A DNA stretch of 64,000 bases from Bradyrhizobium sp. AZCC 2176 (GCF_036924645.1 NZ_JAZHRX010000001.1:248001-312000); one strand, 5' to 3'; shown: positions 1-8,962, numbered from the stretch's first letter. Notes: generated from the letters alone by a model not told the origin. A program made the numbers and translations.

Positions 1-513
1 TCCGATGAACAGGCCGATCTCGTGGCGGAGGGACTCGATATCGCCGTGCGGATCGGCGACACGATCGATGAGTCCCTGACTGCCCGGCGGTTGCATACGC
101 TGCGCGTCGTTATCGTTGGCGCGCCGTCCTATTTCGCCGAACATGGCCGGCCGAAGCATCCAGGCGATCTCGAACAGCACGCCTGCATCCTGCGGGCCGC
201 CACTGATGTGATCGACAAATGGCCGTTTCGCATCGACGGCCGGCTCGAGTCGGTCAGGGTACACGGCCGCTTTCGCTCAAACAGCGCGGCTTCGATCCGC
301 GCGGCCGCGAGCGAAGGCTCGGGCCTTGCCCGGCTGCCGCTATGGCAAGTCGGCGATCTCGTCGCGCAGGGCGCGCTTGCAATCGTTCTGCCGGAATTCG
401 AAGCCGAGGGCATGCCGATTCGGCTCGTCTGGCCGCCGACGCGGGCGCCGCTGGAACGCGTCCGGCGGTTCGGCGATTTTCTGACGAGCAGCCTGAAGAC
501 CGACCTGCTCTAG
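1..513 (+). CDS. LysR-family transcriptional regulator, C-terminal part (5' end outside window)
   Basis: The reading frame is open from base 1, so the gene starts before the window. The visible 170 residues are most of a LysR effector-binding domain. Near the start is the block DLVAEGLDIAVRIG, which matches the conserved D-x-x-x-EGxDxAxRxG segment of LysR proteins of the DmlR/CrgA type. The end has the usual short helix (RVRRFGDFL). The DNA-binding half is not seen, so target and ligand cannot be inferred. It converges on the flavoprotein gene that follows, with 22 bp between the stops. Confidence 0.9.
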   Translation, partial: SDEQADLVAEGLDIAVRIGDTIDESLTARRLHTLRVVIVGAPSYFAEHGRPKHPGDLEQHACILRAATDVIDKWPFRIDGRLESVRVHGRFRSNSAASIRAAASEGSGLARLPLWQVGDLVAQGALAIVLPEFEAEGMPIRLVWPPTRAPLERVRRFGDFLTSSLKTDLL

Positions 514-535
514 CACCTCGTAAGACACTTGCACG

Positions 536-1975
536 TCAGACTACATTATAGCCGGGCGTCAGCAGATGTCCGGGATCATAACGCCGTTTGGCGTCGCGAA
601 GCTGTGGCCAGCCAGACTCAAAATGAATCTCCCAGTCGGCGGGCGACATGGCAAAGGCACCGACCGGATACTGAACGCCGCCGGCTTCTCGAATACGATC
701 GAACAGCGTGCGGTTTTCCGCGACCATCCGCTCCGCCGTTGCCGCATCGTTCGGTGCCGGAATCCGAATGAGATTGAAGACAAAGACGATGTCTTCCGCC
801 GGCAGGCGAACCAGCGGGGTATGAAATGCCTTCGTCAGCAAAGGATACAACGTTATCCGCCCGAACGGACCAACCGCATCGCCCTTCAGGCCGGCGAGGA
901 TGTCGCCGGCGACCCGTTCGGCATTGCTGCCGCGCAGGAACGTCAAAAGCCAGGGCTGCGGGTTGAACCACTGGCCTTTCGAGCGGAGCAGACTTTCGAA
1001 CTTTCCAAACGCCAGGGCATCCTCGTGATAGGTCAGGTCGGCGATCACGGCGGCGCCGCGCTCATCCGACAACCCGGAAAGCACGGCCTTGTCGTCGGGA
1101 GCCGAGCCGTTCGCGTGATATACCGCGCCGTCGAGTTGATACCGCCAACCGCCGCTTCCGTCGGGAAGAACGGCGCCCTGCAACTGCTCGAAGCGTCCTT
1201 CCGTCAGCACGCGCCGCTGGTCTGCCATCAGCGATGGCAAATCGCGGTAGAAAAGCTGAAAGCGCCTGATACGCTCGGGCGCGCGCGTCAGGCGCAGCGT
1301 CGCCCGCGTGACAATGCCGCATTGGCCGAGGCCGGCGCGGACAGCGTTAAAGAGATCGGGATTTTCGGCCGCCGAGCAGCTTACCTCGTTCCCGTCACCG
1401 GTCACCACGTCCAGCGCGATGACGTTGTCGGTTTGCATGCCATGCCGGGATGATGTCGCGCCGATGCCGCCCACCGCGATCGTTCCGCCGATCGAGAGAC
1501 CGAGATAGTTGGTCAGCACCGGCGGCGTGAGCGCTGGCGCCAATGTCGCATCCAGCAGATCTCGCCACGTCGCTCCGGCGTCGACCACGACGCGATCCGG
1601 CTTGATATCGCGGATCGCGCTCATTGCGCTCATGTCGACCACGACGCCGTCCTCAGCCAAGGCACGGCCATAGATCGAATGGCCCTGCCCGCGCGCTGCG
1701 ACCTTGACGCCCTGCACTTTGGCCCAGCGCATCAGGCTCGCAATGTCCGCGCTCGACGCGGGCTTTAGTACGCCGCGCGGTTGCCTGTGAATGAGGCGGC
1801 CAAAATCGTTGGCCGCTGCGGCGCGAACCTCCGCGTCAGGGCTGACGTGGCCAGGGAGCGGCGGGCTTTCGGACGAGACCGCTTGCGCCGCGGTCGTGAG
1901 CCCAGTGGCGCGCGAAGCGAGCGTGGCGGTGGCGCCGAGGCCTGCGCTCAAAAACATTCGCCTGTCCGATGGCAT
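536..1975 (-). CDS. Tat-exported FAD-linked oxidase, cytokinin-dehydrogenase-like
   Basis: 479-residue PCMH-type FAD protein with a C-terminal berberine-bridge-like end (YDPGHLLTPGYNV). The ATG at 1975 is preferred over an upstream ATG at 2044 because an AAGGAGG ribosome site lies just before it and the protein then opens with a twin-arginine signal (SDRRMFLSAG plus a hydrophobic stretch). The block ARGQGHSIYGRAL contains the Gly-His-Ser triplet (His99) that carries covalent FAD in plant cytokinin dehydrogenases. The following blocks (GGTIAVGGIG, LDVVTGDG, LGQCGIVTRA) also resemble that family. Probable role is periplasmic oxidation of a small substrate; cytokinin is a guess from similarity. 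Alternative: another sugar or lactone oxidase of the VAO superfamily. Confidence 0.8.
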   Translation of the reverse strand: MPSDRRMFLSAGLGATATLASRATGLTTAAQAVSSESPPLPGHVSPDAEVRAAAANDFGRLIHRQPRGVLKPASSADIASLMRWAKVQGVKVAARGQGHSIYGRALAEDGVVVDMSAMSAIRDIKPDRVVVDAGATWRDLLDATLAPALTPPVLTNYLGLSIGGTIAVGGIGATSSRHGMQTDNVIALDVVTGDGNEVSCSAAENPDLFNAVRAGLGQCGIVTRATLRLTRAPERIRRFQLFYRDLPSLMADQRRVLTEGRFEQLQGAVLPDGSGGWRYQLDGAVYHANGSAPDDKAVLSGLSDERGAAVIADLTYHEDALAFGKFESLLRSKGQWFNPQPWLLTFLRGSNAERVAGDILAGLKGDAVGPFGRITLYPLLTKAFHTPLVRLPAEDIVFVFNLIRIPAPNDAATAERMVAENRTLFDRIREAGGVQYPVGAFAMSPADWEIHFESGWPQLRDAKRRYDPGHLLTPGYNVV

Positions 1976-2257
1976 GAAACCCCTCCTTGTCCAGAGGCCG
2001 TGATGCTTGGCCGTAAAGCTGCGGTGTCGCATGGCATGGGACAATGGGTGCCGCGCCGGATGGACATTCCCGCAAACCGGGAGGATCCCGGTGGCGGCGG
2101 TTGCCGCTCATAAGCGGGAGCGTAAACGACGCCCTCGCCGTGGAACCCGGGCTTCCGACAGATGGCCGTTTTCGCCGGATCTACGTCATTTCAGATCGAT
2201 CATGGCAGCAGTAAAATTGGAATCGATTGATGATGAGGTGAGGCGAGCCGGCACACC

Positions 2258-3409
2258 ATGAATTCACGACGTGTATTGTGGAGCGCGCTCGGCGTGGTCG
2301 TGCTTGCCGCCGTGAGCGGCGGCGCCTGGATTTTCTCGCTGCCGCCGACGCCCTCCGTCGCGGCGCCGCCGGCGATCGCGCAGGACGAGCGCGATGCGAC
2401 GATCGCGGCACTGAAGCCGCCGAAGCGCCAGCGACCGCTGATCGCTGTCATCGGCATCAACAATGCTACCGAAACCACCGACTACCTCATGCCCTACGGC
2501 ATCCTCAAGCGCGCCGATGTCGCCGATGTCGTCACGCTGGCAACCCGGCCCGGCCCTGTGACGCTGTTTCCGGCGCTGAAGGTCGAACCGCAGGCGACCA
2601 CCGCGGAGTTCGATGCGCGGCATTCCGATGGCGCCGACTATGTCATCGTGCCCGCCATGAGCCGCGACGACGATCCCGAGGCGCTGCAATGGATCCGGGA
2701 CCAGTCGGCCAAGGGCGCCATCGTCATCGGCGTCTGCGTCGGCGCCAAGGTGGTCGGCGATGCCGGACTGCTGCATGGCAAGCGGGCGACCACGCACTGG
2801 TATTCGATCAAGGAGTTGCGCGGCAAGCATCCGACGATGCGCTACGTCAGGGATCGGCGGCTGGTGGTCGATGACGGCGTGGCGACCACGACGGGCATCT
2901 CAGCGTCGATGCCGATGTCGCTCACGCTGATCGAGGCCGTTGCCGGTCGTGACAAGGCCAAGGCGGTCGGCCGCGATATCGGCCTCGCCGATTGGGACGC
3001 GCGCCACCAGAGCGACGCGTTCAAGTTCACGCGGCCGTTTGCGCTGACGGCGATCGGCAATACGGCCGCGTTCTGGAGCCACGAGCGGCTCGGCATCGAG
3101 CTTAAGGAAGGTGTCGACGAAGTGTCGCTGGCGCTGGTGACTGACGCGTGGTCACGCACCTATCGCTCGCAGGCGGTGACCTTCGCGCGCGCCGCCGGCG
3201 CCCAGCAAACCCGCAACGGCATGCGCATCCTGCCCGATCAGGTCGCGACGAGTTGGCCGGCGGAACGGTTGCTGCCATCCGTCGGGGATCGGAGACCAGC
3301 GGAAGCGCTGGACAACGCGTTAGAGGAAATTGCGGCCCGCTATGGCACGCACACGACCGACTTCGTCGCAATGCAACTCGAATATCCGCGGCACCGGGCG
3401 ACGCAGTGA
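2258..3409 (+). CDS. Membrane-anchored DJ-1/PfpI-family protein
   Basis: 383 residues. One N-terminal hydrophobic segment (about residues 6-28) acts as anchor or signal, followed by a proline-rich linker and a DJ-1/PfpI (GATase1-like) domain at about 58-240. The nucleophile elbow IGVCVGAKVVG places the candidate active cysteine at Cys160. The domain resembles the N-terminal half of GlxA/AraC-type regulators, but no helix-turn-helix follows; the last 140 residues are a second region of unclear family. Export plus a DJ-1 fold suggests a periplasmic hydrolase, amidase or ligand-binding role, which is inferred only. It stands alone between a divergent flavoprotein and a convergent broken dehydrogenase. 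Confidence 0.75.
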   Translation: MNSRRVLWSALGVVVLAAVSGGAWIFSLPPTPSVAAPPAIAQDERDATIAALKPPKRQRPLIAVIGINNATETTDYLMPYGILKRADVADVVTLATRPGPVTLFPALKVEPQATTAEFDARHSDGADYVIVPAMSRDDDPEALQWIRDQSAKGAIVIGVCVGAKVVGDAGLLHGKRATTHWYSIKELRGKHPTMRYVRDRRLVVDDGVATTTGISASMPMSLTLIEAVAGRDKAKAVGRDIGLADWDARHQSDAFKFTRPFALTAIGNTAAFWSHERLGIELKEGVDEVSLALVTDAWSRTYRSQAVTFARAAGAQQTRNGMRILPDQVATSWPAERLLPSVGDRRPAEALDNALEEIAARYGTHTTDFVAMQLEYPRHRATQ

Positions 3410-3422
3410 GGACTGCTCGATA

Positions 3423-4503
3423 TCACCGCCACGGCTCGATGATGATCTTGGTGTGCGCTTCCGGGTTGGCGAGATCGGCAAAGGCTTTTGCGACACCGTC
3501 GATGCCGACGGTGGCCGTCACCATCGACGCCGCATCGACCAGCCCTTCCGCGATCAGGCGCAAGGAATAGGCGAACTCCTCCGGCGTGTAGCCCAGCACA
3601 TATTGAACGTTGAGCTCCTTGAGAATGCCGAGCATCGGCTCGAAGCGGTCGGTTTCCATGCAGACGCCGACCACGACGATACGGGCATCGCGCGGCGCGC
3701 CTTCGAACACCTGCTGAATCAGGCCCGGAACGCCGACGCATTCGAAGATCAGCGCGGGTTTCAGCGCCGGCAACAGCGCCTGCAGCGGCGGGCGTGCGGC
3801 TTTTTCTTCCGGCGACATCTGGGCGTGCTCGGCCCAGGTGGCATAAGGCTGTGTGCGCGCGGGGTCGACGACGACGCCGGCGCCGAGCTTTTTGGCAAGC
3901 GCGGCGCGCCGGCGAATAATCGGCAGCGACGATCGGGTGCAATCCCCTGATCTTCAACGCCGCGATGACCGCGAGCCCGACCGGCCCGCAACCGATCACC
4001 AGCGGAACCTCGCCGCCTTTGATATTGGCTTTTGCTACCGCGTGTACGCCGACCGCGAGCGGTTCGGTCAGCGCGGCGTGCTCGGCCGCGAGGCCGTTGG
4101 GGACTTCGAGCAGCAAGGCCTCGCTGAGCAGCATGCGCTCGGCATAGGCGCCGATATTGTCGTTGGAGTAGCCGATGCCCCGCGGGCCTTCCGTCGTCAG
4201 CAGCGCCGGCAGCGAGCAGACTTTGGTGCCGGGCTTGAACTTGCCCGTCGTGCCCGGACCATAGTCCAGCACCTCGCAGCAGAATTCATGGCCGAACACG
4301 ACGTCGCGCGAGAGATCCATCGCCTTGCGGTCGGGGAAGTGTTTTGCCAATTCGACCATGCGGTGGGCGTGCTTGCGCGCGTGCAGGTCCGAGCCGCAGA
4401 TGCCGCAGGCGAGCGACTTCACCAGCACCATTCCCGGGCCTGGCTTGGGCTCCGGCATCTCGTCGACGACGATTTCCCCGTTGCGGAAAATGGCTGCGCG
4501 CAT
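3423..4503 (-). pseudogene. Zinc-binding alcohol dehydrogenase, frameshifted
   Basis: The first part (from the ATG at 4503, with GGGAGGA just upstream) is a GroES-like MDR dehydrogenase: GICGSDLH zinc-ligand region, GHEFCCEV, and the Rossmann motif VIGCGPVGLAVI. Around 3895-3912, in a GC-rich run, the frame is lost after the segment AADYSPARR. Reading resumes in another frame (AKKLGAGVVVDP, then FECVGVPG) and ends at the stop at 3423 after IIIEPWR. The total of 1081 bp is not a multiple of three, which fits one extra or two missing bases. It is either a recent pseudogene or a sequencing error in a GCGCGC run. Substrate unknown. Confidence 0.8.
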
Positions 4504-4541
4504 GGTTCCTCCCATGGTTTCCTTCACCTTAACACGGAGAA

Positions 4542-4700
4542 TCACCACGAATAGCGAACAACGCCCTTGCCGGCGTAGGAATTGGTAACGCTGGAGAACT
4601 GGCCTTCGAAGATGGCCGCCGCCGACCAGCCGTTCAGCCGTCTCATTTCGGCCGCGCCCGTCATCAGCGCGGAGTCATGCGCCTGCGCCGCCTCGCCGCC
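4542..4700 (-). pseudogene. 3' remnant of an autotransporter beta-barrel gene
   Basis: Between the EamA gene and the broken dehydrogenase, one frame encodes about 52 residues ending in a stop at 4542. The tail SYAGKGVVRYSW, with alternating residues and a terminal aromatic, and the preceding AEMRRLNGWSAAAIFEGQFS match the last strands of autotransporter outer-membrane beta-barrel domains as I know them from Bradyrhizobium. No start codon or upstream barrel is present: the same frame runs into the 3' end of the EamA gene, so the rest of the gene is gone. The stump suggests a deletion or insertion boundary near 4700. Confidence 0.55.
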
Positions 4701-4704
4701 AGGA

Positions 4705-5748
4705 TCACACGTTCGGTGACGGTTCGCCCGAAAGAGCCAGAAGCTGCGAGCGGCGGACCCGCTCGCGATGGGCGGTGTAGAGCCCTGAGGCGACGATGAA
4801 GGCGGCGCCGGTGATGGTGTAGGCGTCAGGGACTTCGCCGAAGACCAGGAAGCCGAGCACGCTGACCCACAGCAATTGCGTGTAGGAAAACGGCGCCAGC
4901 ACGGACGCATCCGCGTAGCGGAACGCCAGCACCACGATCCACTGCCCCGCGGTTGAGGCGACGCCGATCAGGATGCCGAAGGCGATGTCGTGCCAGGTCG
5001 GCGTCACCCAGACGAACGGCACCAGTGCGGAGAGAATGAGCAGGCCCGCGATCGACGAATAAGTCATGGTGGTGATGGCGCGCTCGGTGCCGCTCATCAT
5101 CCGCGTCATGATCAGCGTGCAGGCCCAGGCCAGCGCCGAGACCAGCGGAAAGAATGCTGCGGGATGAAACGCGCCGGTGCCTGGGCGCAGGATGATGAGC
5201 ACACCGATCAGGCCTACTGCCGTGGCGATCCAGCGGCGCAGGCCGACCTTCTCGCCGAGAAAGATGATCGACAGCGCCGTGACGAACAGCGGCGCGACGA
5301 AGCCGGTGGCGGAAGCTTCCGCAATCGGGAGGAACCGCAGGCCGGAGATGAAGAATAGCGACGAACCCAACAGCGCCGCACCGCGCATCAGATGCAGGCC
5401 GAGCCGGTTGGTCTGCAGCGCATAGAGCGGGGAACCCGGCATCATCGCCGGCGTCATGATCATCGCGAACACCAGGAAGCGGATCCAGGCGATCTCGATC
5501 GAGGGCAGCGTCGCCGAAAGATATTTCGCCGTCACGTCGGAGGTGCCGAGAAAGATCGTCGAGGCCAGCACCAGCGCGATGCCCTTGAACGGTCGGTCAG
5601 CGCGCGCAGGCGCCTTGCGAACGGCGGACGTCTTCTCGGGCAAAGGTAAAGGAGCGCTGTCCAGCCTCGCGGCTGCGGCGGGGGGCGGTGTCACGGCAAT
5701 CTCGAAGGCAGTAATTGTCGAATCGGGCGAGGCTTCAAAAAACACCAA
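4705..5748 (-). CDS. EamA/DMT-superfamily transporter
   Basis: Up to 347 residues with about ten hydrophobic helices in two EamA repeats (first repeat about residues 55-180, second about 190-335). This fits a drug/metabolite exporter of the inner membrane. Its substrate cannot be told. The frame has no early ATG: the longest start is TTG 5748 (next codon GTG 5745), with GTG 5694 another option, and none has a clear ribosome site, so the 50-residue cytosolic N-terminal tail may be partly untranslated. The gene follows the aldo/keto reductase on the same strand with a palindromic repeat between them, so co-transcription is doubtful. Confidence 0.85.
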   Translation of the reverse strand: MVFFEASPDSTITAFEIAVTPPPAAAARLDSAPLPLPEKTSAVRKAPARADRPFKGIALVLASTIFLGTSDVTAKYLSATLPSIEIAWIRFLVFAMIMTPAMMPGSPLYALQTNRLGLHLMRGAALLGSSLFFISGLRFLPIAEASATGFVAPLFVTALSIIFLGEKVGLRRWIATAVGLIGVLIILRPGTGAFHPAAFFPLVSALAWACTLIMTRMMSGTERAITTMTYSSIAGLLILSALVPFVWVTPTWHDIAFGILIGVASTAGQWIVVLAFRYADASVLAPFSYTQLLWVSVLGFLVFGEVPDAYTITGAAFIVASGLYTAHRERVRRSQLLALSGEPSPNV

Positions 5749-5845
5749 TTGCCGCGATGCGACTAGGTCCGAAAACAGGATGCGGATATGCGCTGAGGGC
5801 GCGATTGCAACACTTTGTTAAGGACGGTGTTCCGGGTCGACGATC

Positions 5846-5947
5846 CGTCATCCTGAGGAGCCGCGGAGCGGCGTCTCGAAGGATGAGCGGCCCGGACGGT
5901 GGCCGTGCATCCTTCGAGGCTCGCTGCGCTCGCGCCTCAGGATGACG
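5846..5947. repeat. Palindromic intergenic repeat
   Basis: Two arms read outward as CGTCATCCTGAGG at 5846 and its complement CCTCAGGATGACG ending at 5947. Inner arms TCGAAGGATG and CATCCTTCGA flank the centre. The whole can fold into a long stem. It sits between the aldo/keto reductase and EamA genes. The same kind of dispersed repeat is common between genes in Bradyrhizobium and relatives. Confidence 0.8.
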
Positions 5948-5959
5948 GGATACGCAACC

Positions 5960-6808
5960 CTATAGCATCGGCAGGCCGCGCGGCTTGGGTCCGCGCGGAA
6001 AGATCTTGTCGAGCGCGGCGATCTCGGCGTCGCTGAGCGACAATTTTCCGGCGCCGGCGTTCTCCGCGGCGTGTTCCGCGCTGGATGCTTTCGGAATCGC
6101 GAGCACCGAAGCCGCGCGCGTGAGGAACGCCAGCGCGACCTGATGCGGGCTCACCCTGTGCGCGTCGGCGATCGCCTGCAGCACCTCGCCGCCCTTGCTG
6201 CGCGGTGACGGAAAATCATTGTGGCCGAACGGCGAATAGGCGACGACGGCAACACCGTGTTTCTCGCACCATGGGATGACCGCGTGCTCGATCGCGCGTT
6301 CCTGAAGATGGTAGAGCACCTGGTTGCAGGCGATCTTCCCCTCGCCCGCGACATTGAGCAACTCGCTGAGATCGTCTTCGTCGAAATTGCTGACGCCCCA
6401 GGAGCGAATTTTTCCAGCCGCCACCAGTTCGTCGAAAGCCGCAACCGTCTCCTCGAATGGATATGAGCCGCGCCAGTGCAGGAGATAGCAATCGAGATGA
6501 TCGGTCTTCAGCCGCTTCAGCGAGCGCTCGCAGGCGGTGATGGTGCCGCGCCGCGAGGCGTTGCTCGGCAGCACTTTGGAGACCAGAAATAGTTTTTCAC
6601 GCGGCAGCCCCGCAATCGCATCCGCGATCACGAGCTCGGCGTCGCCATACATCTCGGCGGTGTCGATATGGGTCATGCCGGTTTCGATGCCCCGGCGGAG
6701 TGCGGCGATCGCCGCTCTCCGGTCGCCGCGGTCGAGATACCAGGTGCCCTGCCCGATCACGGAAACGTCGCGGTTATTGGTGCCGAATTTTTTCTGCTTC
6801 AAGATCAC
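5960..6808 (-). CDS. Aldo/keto reductase
   Basis: 282 residues, a TIM-barrel NADPH-dependent carbonyl reductase. The catalytic tetrad is intact: Asp49 and Tyr54 (HIDTAEMYG), Lys78 (VSKVLPSN) and His111 (LLHWRG). The cofactor-side motifs SWGVSNFD and the late IPKASSAEHAAEN are also present. The overall look is of the 2,5-diketogluconate reductase/DkgB type; the physiological substrate is unknown. It lies directly after the short LysR gene on the same strand, with only 1 bp between them, so the LysR protein may control it. Confidence 0.9.
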   Translation of the reverse strand: MILKQKKFGTNNRDVSVIGQGTWYLDRGDRRAAIAALRRGIETGMTHIDTAEMYGDAELVIADAIAGLPREKLFLVSKVLPSNASRRGTITACERSLKRLKTDHLDCYLLHWRGSYPFEETVAAFDELVAAGKIRSWGVSNFDEDDLSELLNVAGEGKIACNQVLYHLQERAIEHAVIPWCEKHGVAVVAYSPFGHNDFPSPRSKGGEVLQAIADAHRVSPHQVALAFLTRAASVLAIPKASSAEHAAENAGAGKLSLSDAEIAALDKIFPRGPKPRGLPML

Positions 6809-6809
6809 C

Positions 6810-7436
6810 TCAACTTCTGACGATGCCGACCAAACGACGACGATGCGGCGCGAGCGCGTTCTCGGCCGGCAGACCGCGTAGCCAATCGCGGAAGCTTGAT
6901 ATCTCGGGACAATCCGCCGTGCCGGCAGGCGCGATCAACCAATCGCCGAGTCCGGACCCTTCCGTCACGCGGTCGCAGCGGTAGCCCGGATGGTGGCCGA
7001 GCCCGCGGGCTATCAGCACATCGACCTTGCCCTCGATCAACTCGCGCAAGCCCGCGGGCTGCAGCACCCGCAAGCCGATTTCCGCGTGGCTTGCGCGAAA
7101 CTGCTCCAGCTCCAGACGGCGCAGATCGAAGCTGCCGTGCACGCCGAGCTGCAGCAGCACCGCGCCCACCGGCTTCAATTGTGCGGTCGCATCGGCGATG
7201 CGACGAAAGCCGTCGGAAATTTCCGGCAGATAGGCATGGCCGGCCGCGGTCAGGATAAGTTGCTTATGCAGCCGTTCGAACAGGCGTACGCCCAGGCGCG
7301 CTTCCAGCGCTTTCACCTGCTGCCCCACGGCGGCAGGCGTCACATGCAGCTCATGCGCGGCCAGCTTGAAGCTGAGATGCCGCGCTGCGGCTTCAAACGC
7401 GCGGAGCGCATTTAGCGGTGGAAGGATGTAGGTCAT
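6810..7436 (-). CDS. Short LysR-family regulator (GcvA-like)
   Basis: Start placed at ATG 7436, where the LysR helix-turn-helix begins (LNALRAFEAAARHLSFKLAA, then TPAAVGQQVKALEARLGVRL). The longer upstream frame has no family resemblance. The protein is 208 residues against about 290-310 for the family. The DNA-binding domain and first effector-domain strand are normal, but the effector domain is much shortened, passing from VDVLIARGLGHHPG to a final SFRDWLRG. This could be an internally deleted gene that still reads in frame. It is followed at once by the aldo/keto reductase. Confidence 0.8.
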   Translation of the reverse strand: MTYILPPLNALRAFEAAARHLSFKLAAHELHVTPAAVGQQVKALEARLGVRLFERLHKQLILTAAGHAYLPEISDGFRRIADATAQLKPVGAVLLQLGVHGSFDLRRLELEQFRASHAEIGLRVLQPAGLRELIEGKVDVLIARGLGHHPGYRCDRVTEGSGLGDWLIAPAGTADCPEISSFRDWLRGLPAENALAPHRRRLVGIVRS

Positions 7437-7565
7437 CACCGTCCAGTTTGTCACTGATACGCGCTGGCCTTGCAATAGATTTTCTTGAGCTGGCCCGCAG
7501 CAACAATGCTTTGCCCCGTCGTGATGTCGCCGATTACGCTCCGTCCGCAGCATCCGGAGATCCCC

Positions 7566-8435
7566 ATGCCACGCCTGATCGATCATCTCGTCATTTGCGT
7601 CCACGATTTGGCGCAGGCTGCGCAGGATTGGCAAACGCTAGGCTTTAACCTCACGCCGACCGGCGTGCATCCGTTCGGAACCAGCAACCGCCTGGCGATG
7701 TTCGGGAACAATTTTCTGGAATTGCTGGCCGTCACCGATGCGGCGGCGGTGCCGGCGGCCGCGCCGGGTCGCTTCAGCTTCGCCGCCCACAACCGGGATT
7801 TTCTTGCTACCGCGGCAGGAATGTCGATGCTGGCTTTGCACAGCGACGACGCCCATGCCGATGCGGCGCGCTTCAAGGCCAATCACATCGGTGCCTACGC
7901 GCCGTTTGATTTTGGCCGTGATGCGGTGCTTCCGGGCGGAGGCACGGCACGCATTGAATTCTCACTGGCCTTCGCCACCGATCCCGCCATGCCCGGGATC
8001 GCCTTCTTCACCTGCCAGCAGCGTCACCCGCCGGAACGGTTCTGGAAGCCCGACTATCAGCGCCATCCCAACGGCGCGTTGCGCGTGATCGAGGTCGTGA
8101 TGTCGGCGCCGGAGCCGGCGGCGCATCGCGGATTCCTCGAGCACTTCACGGAAAGCGCAGCCGAGCGTTGGAGCTGGTCACTGACGGTCGGCGAGCGTGG
8201 GAATCGGATCACCGTGCTCGGCCCGTCCGAGATGGCGCACCGGCTGCCGGGCCTTCCCGTCGAACCTTCGGCGCGCTTTTGCGCAGCGCGTCTGGCGGTC
8301 ACTGATCTGGATGCGACAAAGCAGGTATTGAAAAACAACGGCGCCACCTTCGAGGTTATCGGCGCCGTGCTGCTGATCCCGCCCACGGCGCCGCATGGTC
8401 TGGCGCTGGAATTCATCCAACAGGAGACAATCTGA
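7566..8435 (+). CDS. VOC-family (glyoxalase-like) protein
   Basis: 289 residues from ATG 7566, chosen because MPRLIDHLVICVHDL is the normal first strand of a vicinal-oxygen-chelate domain. Two VOC modules are visible, at about residues 1-130 and 155-285, the second weaker (FCAARLAVTDLDATKQVL). Metal-ligand candidates are His7 and the Glu of FLELLAV. Function unknown: dioxygenase, isomerase or binding protein. It forms a two-gene unit with the RidA-like gene that begins 1 bp after its stop, suggesting a joint role in clearing a reactive metabolite. Confidence 0.8.
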   Translation: MPRLIDHLVICVHDLAQAAQDWQTLGFNLTPTGVHPFGTSNRLAMFGNNFLELLAVTDAAAVPAAAPGRFSFAAHNRDFLATAAGMSMLALHSDDAHADAARFKANHIGAYAPFDFGRDAVLPGGGTARIEFSLAFATDPAMPGIAFFTCQQRHPPERFWKPDYQRHPNGALRVIEVVMSAPEPAAHRGFLEHFTESAAERWSWSLTVGERGNRITVLGPSEMAHRLPGLPVEPSARFCAARLAVTDLDATKQVLKNNGATFEVIGAVLLIPPTAPHGLALEFIQQETI

Positions 8436-8436
8436 C

Positions 8437-8823
8437 ATGGCTCAAATCGTCAGCCATAATCCCGCAAGCGTCCACGCGCCCTCCAGCGGCTACAGCATGG
8501 GGCTGGAACTTGGCCAGCATCGCCGGCTGCTGTTCGTCAGTGGCCAGGTACCGGAAAAACCTGATGGCAGCGTGCCGGAAGGTTTCGAGGCGCAATGCGA
8601 GCAAGCCTGGCGCAACGTCATCGAGGTGCTCAGCGCCGCCGGCCTCGGCGTCGAGCATCTGGTCAAGATCAATACGTTCCTGACCGATCGAAGCCAGGTC
8701 ACGGCCAACCGCGCTATTCGCAGCAAGATGCTGCAGGGACATGAGCCCGCATCGACGGTGATGATTGCTGAAACCGTCGACGGAAAATGGCTTCTGGAGA
8801 TCGAGGCGATCGCTGCGGAATGA
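8437..8823 (+). CDS. RidA/YjgF-family protein
   Basis: 128 residues, the trimeric YjgF/RidA fold: VSGQVPEKPDGSVPEGFEAQ, VKINTFLTD and the C-terminal IEAIA strand are plain. RidA enzymes hydrolyse reactive enamines and imines using a conserved arginine before the penultimate strand. Here the equivalent stretch is EPASTVMIAET, with Ser or Thr where the archetype has Arg, so imine deaminase activity is doubtful and a divergent Rid subfamily is likelier. ATG 8437 comes 1 bp after the VOC stop. Confidence 0.88.
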   Translation: MAQIVSHNPASVHAPSSGYSMGLELGQHRRLLFVSGQVPEKPDGSVPEGFEAQCEQAWRNVIEVLSAAGLGVEHLVKINTFLTDRSQVTANRAIRSKMLQGHEPASTVMIAETVDGKWLLEIEAIAAE

Positions 8824-8962
8824 AAGGTGGCCGCAGAGGCTGATCCTGTTGGAGTTGGCCGAGCGTATCGGCAGCCCGACTCAAATTGGAAAAGGAGCCC
8901 TCGCAGAGGGTGTTCGCTGATTTCAGCTGACATTCGCAGCATGGTGTCCGGTTTGTCGTGTA

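Noticed and set aside
566..1453. 295-residue plus-strand open frame
   Set aside because: Opposite the FAD oxidase, whose cofactor motifs settle the strand.
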